Shown in pieces: positions 43,301-49,358 of a DNA stretch of 64,000 nucleotides. Location of the stretch: NCBI GenBank assembly GCA_963704405.1, contig OY969903.1, forward strand, positions 806,001 to 870,000, read 5' to 3'. The stretch is from MFD01213-c1 sp963704405 (lineage in GTDB: Bacteria > Planctomycetota > Phycisphaerae > Tepidisphaerales > Tepidisphaeraceae). Numbering within the stretch: the stretch's first letter is position 1; each line of letters starts with the position of its first letter. Below the pieces are notes generated by a model, which was not told where the DNA came from, ran no database searches, and saw only the letters and a program-made list of their open reading frames with translations. A program made the position numbers and the translations under genes.

Positions 43301-46300
43301 ACGATCAGCGACGGAACGAATTCGACTACCAGCGCGGTGAACGTCACAGTGAATCAGACGTTCACGACCATCACGATCACGCCATCCAGCGCGACGCTGA
43401 ATGAGAACAGCACGCAGCAGTTCAGCGCGACGGCGAATGACCAGTTTGGCGCGGCGATGGCGAGCCAGCCAAGCTTTACGTGGACGAAGACCGCTGGTAT
43501 CGGAAGCATCGATTCCGCCGGCCTTTACACCTCACCGGGCAGTTCGGGCACCGCAACCATTCAAGCTGCCAGCGGCGGGATCACCAACACCGCGAACATC
43601 ACGATCAACAATGCTACGCCAACGGTGGCCACCGCCGCCGCTGCATCACCTGCGACCGTTACCGGCACAACCACCGATTTGAGCGTGCTCGGTGCCGACG
43701 ATGGTGGTGAAGCGAACCTGACTTATACCTGGGCCGCCACAACCAAACCCGCTGGATCGACGCCGGCCTATTCCGCTAACGGAACCAACGGCGCGAAGAA
43801 CAGCACTGTCACCTTCGACAAGTATGGCAGCTATACCTTCACGGTCACCATCAGCGACGGCACCAACAGCACCACCAGCGCGGTGAACGTGACGGTAAAT
43901 CAGACTTTTACGACCATCACGATCAGCCCCTCCAGCGCGACACTGAATGAGAATGCCACCCAGCAATTTGCCGCCACGGCGAATGATCAGTTCGGCGCGG
44001 CAATGGCGAGCCAGCCAAGCTTCGCGTGGACAAAGACCGCGGGCATCGGCGGCATCGATAGTTCAGGTCTTTACACAGCGCCCGGCGCATCCGGCAGCGC
44101 GACGATCCAGGCCGCCAGCGGCGGGATTACCAACACCGCCAGCATTACGATCAACAACGCCACGCCCACGGTTGCCACCGCCGCGGCTGCATCACCTGCG
44201 ACCGTTACCGGGACCACAACGGCATTGTCGGTGCTGGGCGCGGATGACGGCGGTGAAGCGAATCTGACTTATACCTGGGCCGCCACCACCAAACCCGCGG
44301 GCTCGACACCGGCCTATTCCGCCAACGGCACCAATGGCGCAAAGAACTCCACCGTCACCTTTGATAAGTATGGCAGCTATACCTTCACCGTCACCATCAG
44401 CGATGGAACAAACAGCACCACCAGTGCGGTGAACGTCACCGTCAACCAGACGTTCACGACGATCACAATCACGCCATCGAGCGCGACGTTGAATGAAAAT
44501 GCTACGCAGCAATTTGCTGCCACGGCGAATGATCAGTTCGGCGCGGCGATGGCAAGCCAGCCGTCCTTCACCTGGTCCAAGACCGCGGGCATCGGAAGCA
44601 TCGATAGTGCGGGTCTCTATACCTCACCGGGCGCTTCGGGTACCGCGACGATCCAGGCCGCCAGCGGCGGGATCATCAATACCGCCAACATCACAATCAA
44701 TAATGCCACGCCGACGGTGGCCACCGCCGCCGCTGCATCACCTGCGACCGTGACTGGCACGACAACGGACCTGAGCGTGCTGGGCGCCGACGATGGCGGT
44801 GAAGCCAATCTGACCTATACCTGGGCCGCCACCACCAAACCCGCTGGTTCAACGCCGGGCTATTCGGCCAACGGCACCAATGGCGCGAAGAACTCAACCG
44901 TCACCTTTGATAAATATGGCAGCTATACCTTCACGGTGACGATCTCCGACGGAACGAATAGCACCACCAGCCAGGTGAATGTGACGGTCAATCAGACCTT
45001 CACGGCCATCACGATCACCCCGTCCAGCGCTACGCTGAATGAGAACGCCACCCAGCAATTCAGCGCGACCGCCAATGACCAGTTTGGCGCTGCAATGGCA
45101 AGCCAACCATCCTTCACGTGGAGTAAGACCGCGGGCATCGGAAGCATCGATTCCGCCGGCCTTTACACCTCACCGGGCAGTTCGGGCACCGCAACCATTC
45201 AAGCTGCCAGCGGCGGGATTACCAACACTGCCAATATCACGATCAATAATGCCACACCAACGGTGGCCACCGCCGCGGCTGCATCACCTGCGACCGTTAC
45301 CGGCACGACAACGGACCTGAGCGTGCTGGGCGCGGATGACGGCGGTGAAGCCAACCTGACCTACACCTGGGCCGCTACCACCAAGCCTGCGGGCTCGACA
45401 CCGGGCTATTCCGCCAACGGCACCAATGGCGCTAAAGCCAGCACCGTCACCTTCGACAAGTACGGAAGCTATACCTTCACGATTACGATCAGCGACGGCA
45501 CGAACTCCGTCACCAGCCAGGTCAGCGTGACGGTAAATCAGACCTTCACCAGCATCACCGTCAGCCCCTCCAGCGCAACGCTGAACGAAAATGTAACCCA
45601 GCAGTTCGGCGCCACGGCGAATGACCAGTTTGGCGCGGCGATGGCAAGCCAGCCGAGCTTCACGTGGACAAAGACCGCGGGCATTGGCAGCATTGATAGT
45701 TCGGGCCTCTATACCTCACCGGGCGCTTCGGGCACCGCGACCATTCAAGCTGCCAGTGGCGGGATTACCAACACCGCCAATATCACGATTAACAATGCCA
45801 CACCAACCGTGGCGACAGCCGCCGCTGCTTCACCGGCTACTGTGACTGGCACGACAACTGATTTGAGCGTTCTGGGCGCTGATGACGGCGGTGAAGCCAA
45901 TCTCACTTATACCTGGGCGGCCACCACCAAGCCTGCAGGGTCTACCCCCGGCTTCAGCGCTAATGGCACCAACGCCGCCAAGGCCAGCACTGTCACCTTT
46001 GACAAGTACGGTTCGTACACCTTCACGGTGACGATCTCCGACGGAACGAATAGCACTACCAGCGCTGTGAACGTCACAGTCAATCAGACATTCACGACCA
46101 TCACGATCAGCCCGTCCAGCGCGACGCTGAATGAGAATGCCACGCAACAATTCAGCGCCACCGCCAACGACCAATTCGGCGCTGCGATGGCCAGCCAGCC
46201 ATCATTTACGTGGAGTAAGACCGCGGGTATCGGCAGTATCGATAGTTCGGGCCTCTACACCTCACCGGGCGCTTCGGGCACCGCGACCATCCAAGCCGCC

Positions 46301-49252
46301 AGCGGTGGGATCACCAACACCGCCAATATCACGATCAATAATGCCACGCCGACGGTGGCCACCGCCGCCGCTGCATCACCTGCGACCGTGACTGGCACGA
46401 CAACGGACCTGAGCGTGCTGGGCGCCGACGATGGCGGTGAAGCCAATCTGACCTATACCTGGGCCGCCACCACCAAACCCGCTGGTTCAACGCCGGGCTA
46501 TTCGGCCAACGGCACCAATGGCTCTAAGAACTCGACCGTCACCTTTGACAAGTACGGCAGCTATACCTTCACGGTCACCATCAGCGACGGCACCAACAGC
46601 ACCACCAGCGCGGTGAACGTCACGGTCAACCAAACCTTCACCAGCATCACCGTCACCCCCGCCGGTGCAAACTTGCCGTTGCAGGCTACGCAGCAGTTCG
46701 CCGCAACCGCTTACGATCAGTTCGGCCTGGCGATGTCGTCTCAGCCCGCCTTCGCCTGGTCCACTACCAGCGTCCACAACAGCATCAACAGTGCCGGCCT
46801 GTTCACCGCCGGTATTACTCCCGGTAACTACACCGTCACTGCCACCAGCGCAAGCATCAGTGGCAACGTCGCCGTTATCGTTACCGACAACGCCCCGACC
46901 GTCGCGATCGCGGCCGCCGCAACACCTGCCACGGTGACGACCACCACGACTGCCCTTTCCGTGCTTGGCGCAGACGACGGCGGCGAAGCGAACCTGACCT
47001 ATACTTGGGCCGCTACCACCGCTCCCGCCGGCGCGAATGCAATTTTCTCAGCCAACGGAACCAATGGTTCCAAGAACAGCACGGTCACCTTCAACAAGCC
47101 CGGTTCGTACACGTTTACCGTCACGATCAGCGACGGGACCAGCAACGTCACCAGCAGCGTGAACGTGCTGGTTGTTTCTACACTCACTACCATCACCGTC
47201 AGTCCGACCTCGCCGACGATGAACGAAAACGCCTCGCAGCAGTTCATTGCGGTCGGCCTTGACCAGTTCGGCGTCGCGCTGGCGACCCAACCGGTATTCA
47301 CCTGGACAAAGATCGCCGGCATTGGCGCGATCGATTCCATCAGCGGCAATTACACTGCGCCAGGCGCGCCGGGCACTGCAACGATCCAGGCCGCCAGCGG
47401 TTCCGTCTCTGCACGCACAACACTCACGGTCAACAACGCCGGACCCACTGTCGCGACCGCCGCCGCCGCATCGCCGGTCACGGTCATCGGAACCACGACC
47501 AATCTCTCGGTCCTGGGCGCAGACGACGGCGGCGAATCCAAGCTCATCTACACGTGGGCCGCCACCACCGTCCCCAGCGGCGCAAGGCCAGGCTTCTCCG
47601 CCGCCGGCACCAATGGCGCCAAGAATGCCGTTGTGACCTTCGACAAAGCCGGCGTGTATGTCTTTACTGTGACCATCTCCGATGGGACCAGCACCGCGAC
47701 CAGTTCCGTCAGCGTCACGGTTAACCAGACTCTCACGGCTGTCTCAATCAATCCGTCCAGCGCCACGGTCAACGCCTCGCAAACCCAGCTCTTCGTCGCC
47801 GGTGGAATCGACCAGTTCGGCGCGGCCATGCCGCTGCCCTCCGCGGTGACCTGGTCGCTCGACACCAACAGCATGGGCACGCTATCTGCCACCGGCGCCT
47901 ATACAGCCCCCAACGAAATTGGCGGTTCCGCCATCGTTCGCGCCACGCTGGGCGCGATAACAGCAACCGCCGCTGTCACCATTCAGGAAGCGCAGCTCCC
48001 CGCTCCGCAGAATCTCATCGGCGGCGCTCTCTCGGGCACGCAGGTCCAGTTGAACTGGTCCGATAGCTCAGTCAGCCAAACCGGCTTCGCTGTCGAGCGC
48101 TCCTACGACGGCACAACCTGGAATCAGATCGCCTCCGTCCCGGCCGCCGCCAGCAGTTATTTCGACGGTGGTGTCTCCTTCGGCGGCACTTACTTCTATC
48201 GCGTCCGCGCTGTCCGCGGCTCAGAAGTGTTCGCCCCGAGCAATGTCGTAATTGTCGGAACCCCCTCCGCTCCGCCGCCTGCTTTCCCCGGTGGTGGTAC
48301 CACCGGCGGAACTACCAGCGGTGGTGGCTCAGGATCAGGCTCCACCTCCGGCGGGTCGGGTTCAGGTTCCACTTCCGGTGTGATCGATCCCGGTGGTTCC
48401 AGCGGGACCACCTCCGGTGGCGGTTCCAGCACGACCAGCGGTGGCACCGGCGGAAACAACGGTAATATCGGCGGCACCACCGACCCCAACCAAAACGGCG
48501 GATCCACCACAAGCGGCGGTGGCAGCGGCGGCCACACCTTAACCCCAGGCGGAACGAAAGATTCTTCCGGACAAACGTCAGACACCGCAAAATCCGATAC
48601 TTCTAACAATGGCGCAGGCACCGGTACTGTCGGTTCCGGTAATGCAGTCGCCAATGCAGCGGTCCGGAATGTCGGTCAGGTCGGTGGAAGTCCGGAAATC
48701 CCGCAGCAGCAGGAACCCGTCATCGGTGAGGCCAAAGCCGGCGCCAATCCATCTGACATCCGAGGTGGACGCAGCAGCGGCAACAGTCAGTCCAATGAAC
48801 CTTCTTCCAACAATGCCGGCGGCACCATCGATCGCAGCATCCTGACCGCCCAGATCGGTGGAAGACTGATTGCACCTCCAAGCATTGAAATGGCTCAGGC
48901 TTCTGCGAATGCTTACTCGGCTCTGGAAGGCCGCGATCAATTGCAGGAACAGGCCGTGGAAGCCGCGAAAGAAGTTACTGCCCAGAAGACGCAGCAGCAG
49001 GTTGTTGCCCGTGTCGCCGCTTCCGTCACGGCAACCGCCGTCGCCGGATACCTAGTCTGGCTGGTTCAAGGCGGTTCGTTGCTCATGAGCGTGATCAGCA
49101 CGTTGCCGTTCTGGGGCTGGTTCGATCCGCTCCCGGTGCTGGACTCGTGGGAAAAGGGCTCGGCCGGTACGACCAAGTCACGGTGGTATCGTCGCAGTAA
49201 GCCCAAGGTCGGCACGAACGACGAAAAGGAACTTGAAGGAATCGTTGACTAA
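31391..49252 (+). CDS. Giant surface protein, part 3 of 3: last beta-strand repeats, 24 Ig double modules, FN3, anchor
   Basis: 5,953 residues, C-terminal part. In order: about nine PATR cycles to nt ~34430; a closing beta-helix segment (nt 34,430-34,880: SGGTLGGTGGVTSSITVNSG, then GDVITLINNDGVD); 24 tandem 182-residue modules (nt 34,883-47,990), each a PKD/cadherin-like domain (VATAAAASPATVTGTTT...TYTWAATT...FTVTISDG) plus a Big_2-like domain (ITISPSSATLNENATQQF...SFTWTKTAGIGSID...GLYTSPG); an FN3 domain (nt ~48,000-48,265); a Gly/Ser/Thr linker (to ~48,600); a Gln/Ala-rich, possibly coiled segment; and a membrane span (nt ~49,010-49,110, ATAVAGYLVWLVQGG) with the conserved-looking FDPLPVLDSW and a basic tail. 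There is no autotransporter barrel. Inference: a cell-anchored giant adhesin or stalk protein. The 24 near-equal modules give a very long flexible arm. Confidence 0.88.
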   Translation: MLTLTGVNTYSGGTTINAGTLSFGNTSLGTGNITFGGNSTLQWNGSNTQDVSNKIQAIGSGVTATLDTNGNNVTLASVLSGAGSVIKIGTGALTLTAANTYSGGTTLTTGTLNINNAAAIGTGTFTISAGTTIDNTSGGVITLSNNNAQSWNGDFTFTGTNALNMGTGAVALGASRNVTVSGSTLTVGGVISGATFNLTKSGTGALTLSGANTYTGGATLSAGTLNINNATAVGTGTFTINGGTIDNTSGGSITLSNNNAQTWSASYTFTGTNALNLGTGAVSLTGNPTITATASTLTVGGIISGAHSLTKAGAGTLTLSGANTYSTGTTLSAGQLNINNATAIGTGTFTISGGTIDNTSGGAITLSTNNTQAWNGDFAFAGSNPLNLGTGAVTLGASRTVTTTASTLTVGGVIGDSGSAYSIAKAGAGALLLSGANTYSGGTTLSAGTLDINNASAIGTGTFTISGGTIDNTSGSPITLSTNNVQAWNGNFVFTGTNSLNMGTGAVTLGTNRTVTVNGSTFSVGGVIGDSGSGFSLTKAGAGALTLSGSNTFSGGVTLNAGTLNINNAAALGTGTFTINGGTIDNTSGGAVTLSNNNTQTWGGDFTFAGTNNLNMGTGAITLGGNRLVTTSAGRLTEGGAISGGFSLTKAGSGALILSGNNTYTGGMTLSAGELDINSATALGTGTFTINGGSIDNTSGGAITDSNNNAMSWGGDFSFIGTASLNLGTGLTALLNNRIVTVTAAVLTVGGVISGAFSLTKNGNGTLTLSGANTFTGGATLSSGQLNINNAAAIGTGTFTINGGAIDNTSGGAITLSNNNAQTWAGSFAFAGTNNLNLGTGAVSLTANPTITASAGALTVGGIISGAHSLTKAGAGTLTLSGVNTYSTGTTLSAGTLNINNAAAIGTGTFTINGGSIDNTTGSAITLSNNNSQTWGGNFTFIGTSALNLGAGAVTLGANDQVTTTANTLTVGGVIAGAFSLTKAGSGTLTLTGANTYSAGTTINGGTLLANNGSGSGTGTGADIVNSGGTLGGTGGVTSSITVNSGGTLSAGSGGPSVFATGNVTIAAGGNFNEDLNSSTAGSGYDQLTVTGTVNLTGSTLNLSGTRTVHAGDVITLINNDGVDAVTGTFSGLAEGATVSLNGVNYTISYQGGTGNDVVLTDAAPTVATAAAASPATVTGTTTALSVLGASSAGESNLTYTWAATTKPAGSTPAYSANGTNGAKNSTVTFDKYGNYTFTVTISDGTYTVTSAVNVTVNQTLTTITISPSSATLNENATQQFGATANDQFGAAMASQPSFTWSKTAGIGSIDSAGLYTSPGSSGTATIQAASGGITNTANITINNATPTVATAAAASPATVTGTTTALSVLGADDGGEANLTYTWAATTKPAGSTPGYSANGTNGAKNSTVTFDKYGSYTFTVTISDGTNSTTSAVNVTVNQTFTSITVSPSSATLNENATQQFSATANDQFGAAMASQPSFTWTKTAGIGSIDSAGLYTSPGNSGTATIQAASGGITNTANITINNATPTVATAAAASPATVTGTTTDLSVLGADDGGESNLTYTWSATTKPAGSTPGFSANGTNGSKNSTVTFDKYGSYTFTVTISDGTNSTTSAVNVTVNQTFTTITITPSSATLNENTTQQFSATANDQFGAAMASQPSFTWTKTAGIGSIDSAGLYTSPGASGTATIQAASGGITNTANITINNATPTVATAAAASPATVTGTTTDLSVLGADDGGEANLTYTWAATTKPAGSTPGYSANGTNGAKNSTVTFDKYGSYTFTVTISDGSNSTTSQVNVTVNQTFTTITISPSSATLNENATQQFGATANDQFGAAMASQPSFTWTKTAGIGSIDSAGLYTSPGASGTATIQAASGGITNTANITINNATPTVATAAAASPATVTGTTTALSVLGADDGGESNLTYTWAATTKPAGSTPGYSANGTNGAKNSTVTFDKYGSYTFTVTISDGTNSTTSAVNVTVNQTFTTITISPSSVTLNENATQQFSATANDQFGAAMASQPSFTWTKTAGIGSIDSAGLYTSPGASGTATIQAASGGITNTANITINNATPTVATAAAASPATVTGTTTDLSVLGADDGGEANLTYTWAATTKPGGSTPGYSANGTNGAKNSTVTFDKYGSYTFTVTISDGTNSTTSAVNVTVNQTFTTITVSPSSATLNENATQQFSATANDQFGAAMASQPSFTWSKTAGIGSIDSSGLYTSPGASGTATIQATSGGITNTASITINNATPTVATAAVASPATVTGTTTDLSVLGADDGGEANLTYTWAATTKPAGSTPGFSANGTNGAKASTVTFDKYGNYTFTVTISDGTNSTTSAVNVTVNQTFTSITISPSSVTLNENATQQFGATANDQFGAAMASQPSFTWTKTAGIGSIDSSGLYTAPGASGTATIQATSGGITNTASITINNATPTVATAAAASPATVTGTTTDLSVLGADDGGESNLTYTWAATAKPAGSTPGFSANGTNGSKNSTVTFDKYGSYTFTVTISDGTNSTTSAVNVTVNQIFTTITISPSSATLNENATQQFSATANDQFGAAMASQPSFTWTKTAGIGSIDSSGLYTAPGASGTATIQAASGGITNTANITINNATPTVATAAAASPATVTGTTTNLSVLGADDGGEANLTYTWAATTKPAGSTPGYSANGTNGAKASTVTFDKYGSYTFTVTISDGTNSTTSAVNVTVNQTFTTITISPSSATLNENATQQFSATANDQFGAAMASQPSFTWSKTAGIGSIDAAGLYTSPGVSGTATIQAASGGITNTANITINNATPTVATAAAASPATVTGTTTDLSVLGADDGGEANLTYTWAATTKPAGSTPGYSANGTNGAKASTVTFDKYGSYTFTVTISDGTNNTTSQVSVTVNQTLTSITVSPSSQSLNENATQQFTASAFDQFGVLMASQPSFTWSKTAGIGSIDSSGLYTAPGASGSATIEAASGAVTGTASITINNATPTVATAAAAAPATVTGTTTDLSVLGADDGGEANLTYTWAATTKPAGSTPGYSANGTNGAKASTVTFDKYGSYTFTVTISDGTNSTTSQVNVTVNQTLTTITVLPGTATLNENATQQFSATGYDQFGLAMAVQPSFTWSKTAGIGGIDSSGLYTSPGSSGTATVQAASGSINNTAAITINNATPTVATAAAAAPATVTGTTTDLSVLGADDGGESNLTYTWAATTKPAGSTPGFSANATNGAKNSTVTFDKAGSYTFTVTISDGNTTVTSAVNVTVNQTLTTISLSPSSSSLNENATQQFTATGYDQFSIAMLSQPSFTWTRTAGVGSIDAAGLYTAPGSTGTATVQAASGSITGTASIIVHDQIPTVATAAAASPATVTGTTTDLSVLGADDGGEANLTYTWAATTKPAGSTPAYSANGSNGAKNSTVTFDKYGSYTFTVTISDGTNSTTSAVNVTVNQTFTSITVSPSSATLNENATQQFSATANDQFGAAMASQPSFTWTKTAGIGSIDSAGLYTSPGNSGTATIQAASGGITNTANITINNATPTVATAAAASPATVTGTTTDLSVLGADDGGESNLTYTWSATTKPAGSTPGFSANGTNGSKNSTVTFDKYGSYTFTVTISDGTNSTTSAVNVTVNQTFTTITITPSSATLNENATQQFSATANDQFGAAMASQPSFTWTKTAGIGSIDSSGLYTSPGASGTAIIQAASGGITNTASITINNATPTVATAAAASPATVTGTTTDLSVLGADDGGEANLTYTWATTTKPAGSTPAYSANGTNGSKNSTVTFDKYGSYTFTVTISDGTNSTTSQVNVTVNQTFTSITISPSSATLNENSTQQFSATANDQFGAAMASQPSFTWTKTAGIGSIDSAGLYTSPGASGTATIQAASGGITNTANITINNATPTVATAAAASPATVTGTTTDLSVLGADDGGEANLTYTWAATTKPAGSTPGYSANGTNGAKASTVTFDKYGSYTFTVTISDGTNSTTSAVNVTVNQTFTTITITPSSATLNENSTQQFSATANDQFGAAMASQPSFTWTKTAGIGSIDSAGLYTSPGSSGTATIQAASGGITNTANITINNATPTVATAAAASPATVTGTTTDLSVLGADDGGEANLTYTWAATTKPAGSTPAYSANGTNGAKNSTVTFDKYGSYTFTVTISDGTNSTTSAVNVTVNQTFTTITISPSSATLNENATQQFAATANDQFGAAMASQPSFAWTKTAGIGGIDSSGLYTAPGASGSATIQAASGGITNTASITINNATPTVATAAAASPATVTGTTTALSVLGADDGGEANLTYTWAATTKPAGSTPAYSANGTNGAKNSTVTFDKYGSYTFTVTISDGTNSTTSAVNVTVNQTFTTITITPSSATLNENATQQFAATANDQFGAAMASQPSFTWSKTAGIGSIDSAGLYTSPGASGTATIQAASGGIINTANITINNATPTVATAAAASPATVTGTTTDLSVLGADDGGEANLTYTWAATTKPAGSTPGYSANGTNGAKNSTVTFDKYGSYTFTVTISDGTNSTTSQVNVTVNQTFTAITITPSSATLNENATQQFSATANDQFGAAMASQPSFTWSKTAGIGSIDSAGLYTSPGSSGTATIQAASGGITNTANITINNATPTVATAAAASPATVTGTTTDLSVLGADDGGEANLTYTWAATTKPAGSTPGYSANGTNGAKASTVTFDKYGSYTFTITISDGTNSVTSQVSVTVNQTFTSITVSPSSATLNENVTQQFGATANDQFGAAMASQPSFTWTKTAGIGSIDSSGLYTSPGASGTATIQAASGGITNTANITINNATPTVATAAAASPATVTGTTTDLSVLGADDGGEANLTYTWAATTKPAGSTPGFSANGTNAAKASTVTFDKYGSYTFTVTISDGTNSTTSAVNVTVNQTFTTITISPSSATLNENATQQFSATANDQFGAAMASQPSFTWSKTAGIGSIDSSGLYTSPGASGTATIQAASGGITNTANITINNATPTVATAAAASPATVTGTTTDLSVLGADDGGEANLTYTWAATTKPAGSTPGYSANGTNGSKNSTVTFDKYGSYTFTVTISDGTNSTTSAVNVTVNQTFTSITVTPAGANLPLQATQQFAATAYDQFGLAMSSQPAFAWSTTSVHNSINSAGLFTAGITPGNYTVTATSASISGNVAVIVTDNAPTVAIAAAATPATVTTTTTALSVLGADDGGEANLTYTWAATTAPAGANAIFSANGTNGSKNSTVTFNKPGSYTFTVTISDGTSNVTSSVNVLVVSTLTTITVSPTSPTMNENASQQFIAVGLDQFGVALATQPVFTWTKIAGIGAIDSISGNYTAPGAPGTATIQAASGSVSARTTLTVNNAGPTVATAAAASPVTVIGTTTNLSVLGADDGGESKLIYTWAATTVPSGARPGFSAAGTNGAKNAVVTFDKAGVYVFTVTISDGTSTATSSVSVTVNQTLTAVSINPSSATVNASQTQLFVAGGIDQFGAAMPLPSAVTWSLDTNSMGTLSATGAYTAPNEIGGSAIVRATLGAITATAAVTIQEAQLPAPQNLIGGALSGTQVQLNWSDSSVSQTGFAVERSYDGTTWNQIASVPAAASSYFDGGVSFGGTYFYRVRAVRGSEVFAPSNVVIVGTPSAPPPAFPGGGTTGGTTSGGGSGSGSTSGGSGSGSTSGVIDPGGSSGTTSGGGSSTTSGGTGGNNGNIGGTTDPNQNGGSTTSGGGSGGHTLTPGGTKDSSGQTSDTAKSDTSNNGAGTGTVGSGNAVANAAVRNVGQVGGSPEIPQQQEPVIGEAKAGANPSDIRGGRSSGNSQSNEPSSNNAGGTIDRSILTAQIGGRLIAPPSIEMAQASANAYSALEGRDQLQEQAVEAAKEVTAQKTQQQVVARVAASVTATAVAGYLVWLVQGGSLLMSVISTLPFWGWFDPLPVLDSWEKGSAGTTKSRWYRRSKPKVGTNDEKELEGIVD
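34883..47990 (+). repeat. 24 tandem 546-bp units within the giant gene
   Basis: Unit starts, counted at the Pro-Thr codons before VATAAA, fall at 34883, 35429, 35975, then 40889, 41435 and 46895, all exact multiples of 546 bp. Only the last interval is 549 (next start 47444). Thus 22 consecutive intervals have no net length change while third-codon positions vary. One stretch, 35696-36223, equals 41702-42229 (offset 11 units, 6,006 bp) with a single mismatch seen at 36118. Units 10-12 and 22-24 are the most divergent. Confidence 0.9.
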
Positions 49253-49358
49253 AAACCTCTGACAGGAGGTTCACGATAAAAGGGCAGGTCCGACATGTCT
49301 GGCGATTGAGTTGTGTCGCCGGAGGATTGCGAGCAGCCGCTGGAAGCGGCGATGAACT

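Noticed and set aside
34883..47990. Direct repeats that could suggest a CRISPR or satellite array
   Set aside because: The unit is 546 bp, fully coding, in frame, and encodes Ig-like modules with no spacers.
16262..49252. Classical type V autotransporter
   Set aside because: PATR repeats are present but there is no C-terminal 12-strand barrel; the C-terminus is a membrane span with a short basic tail.
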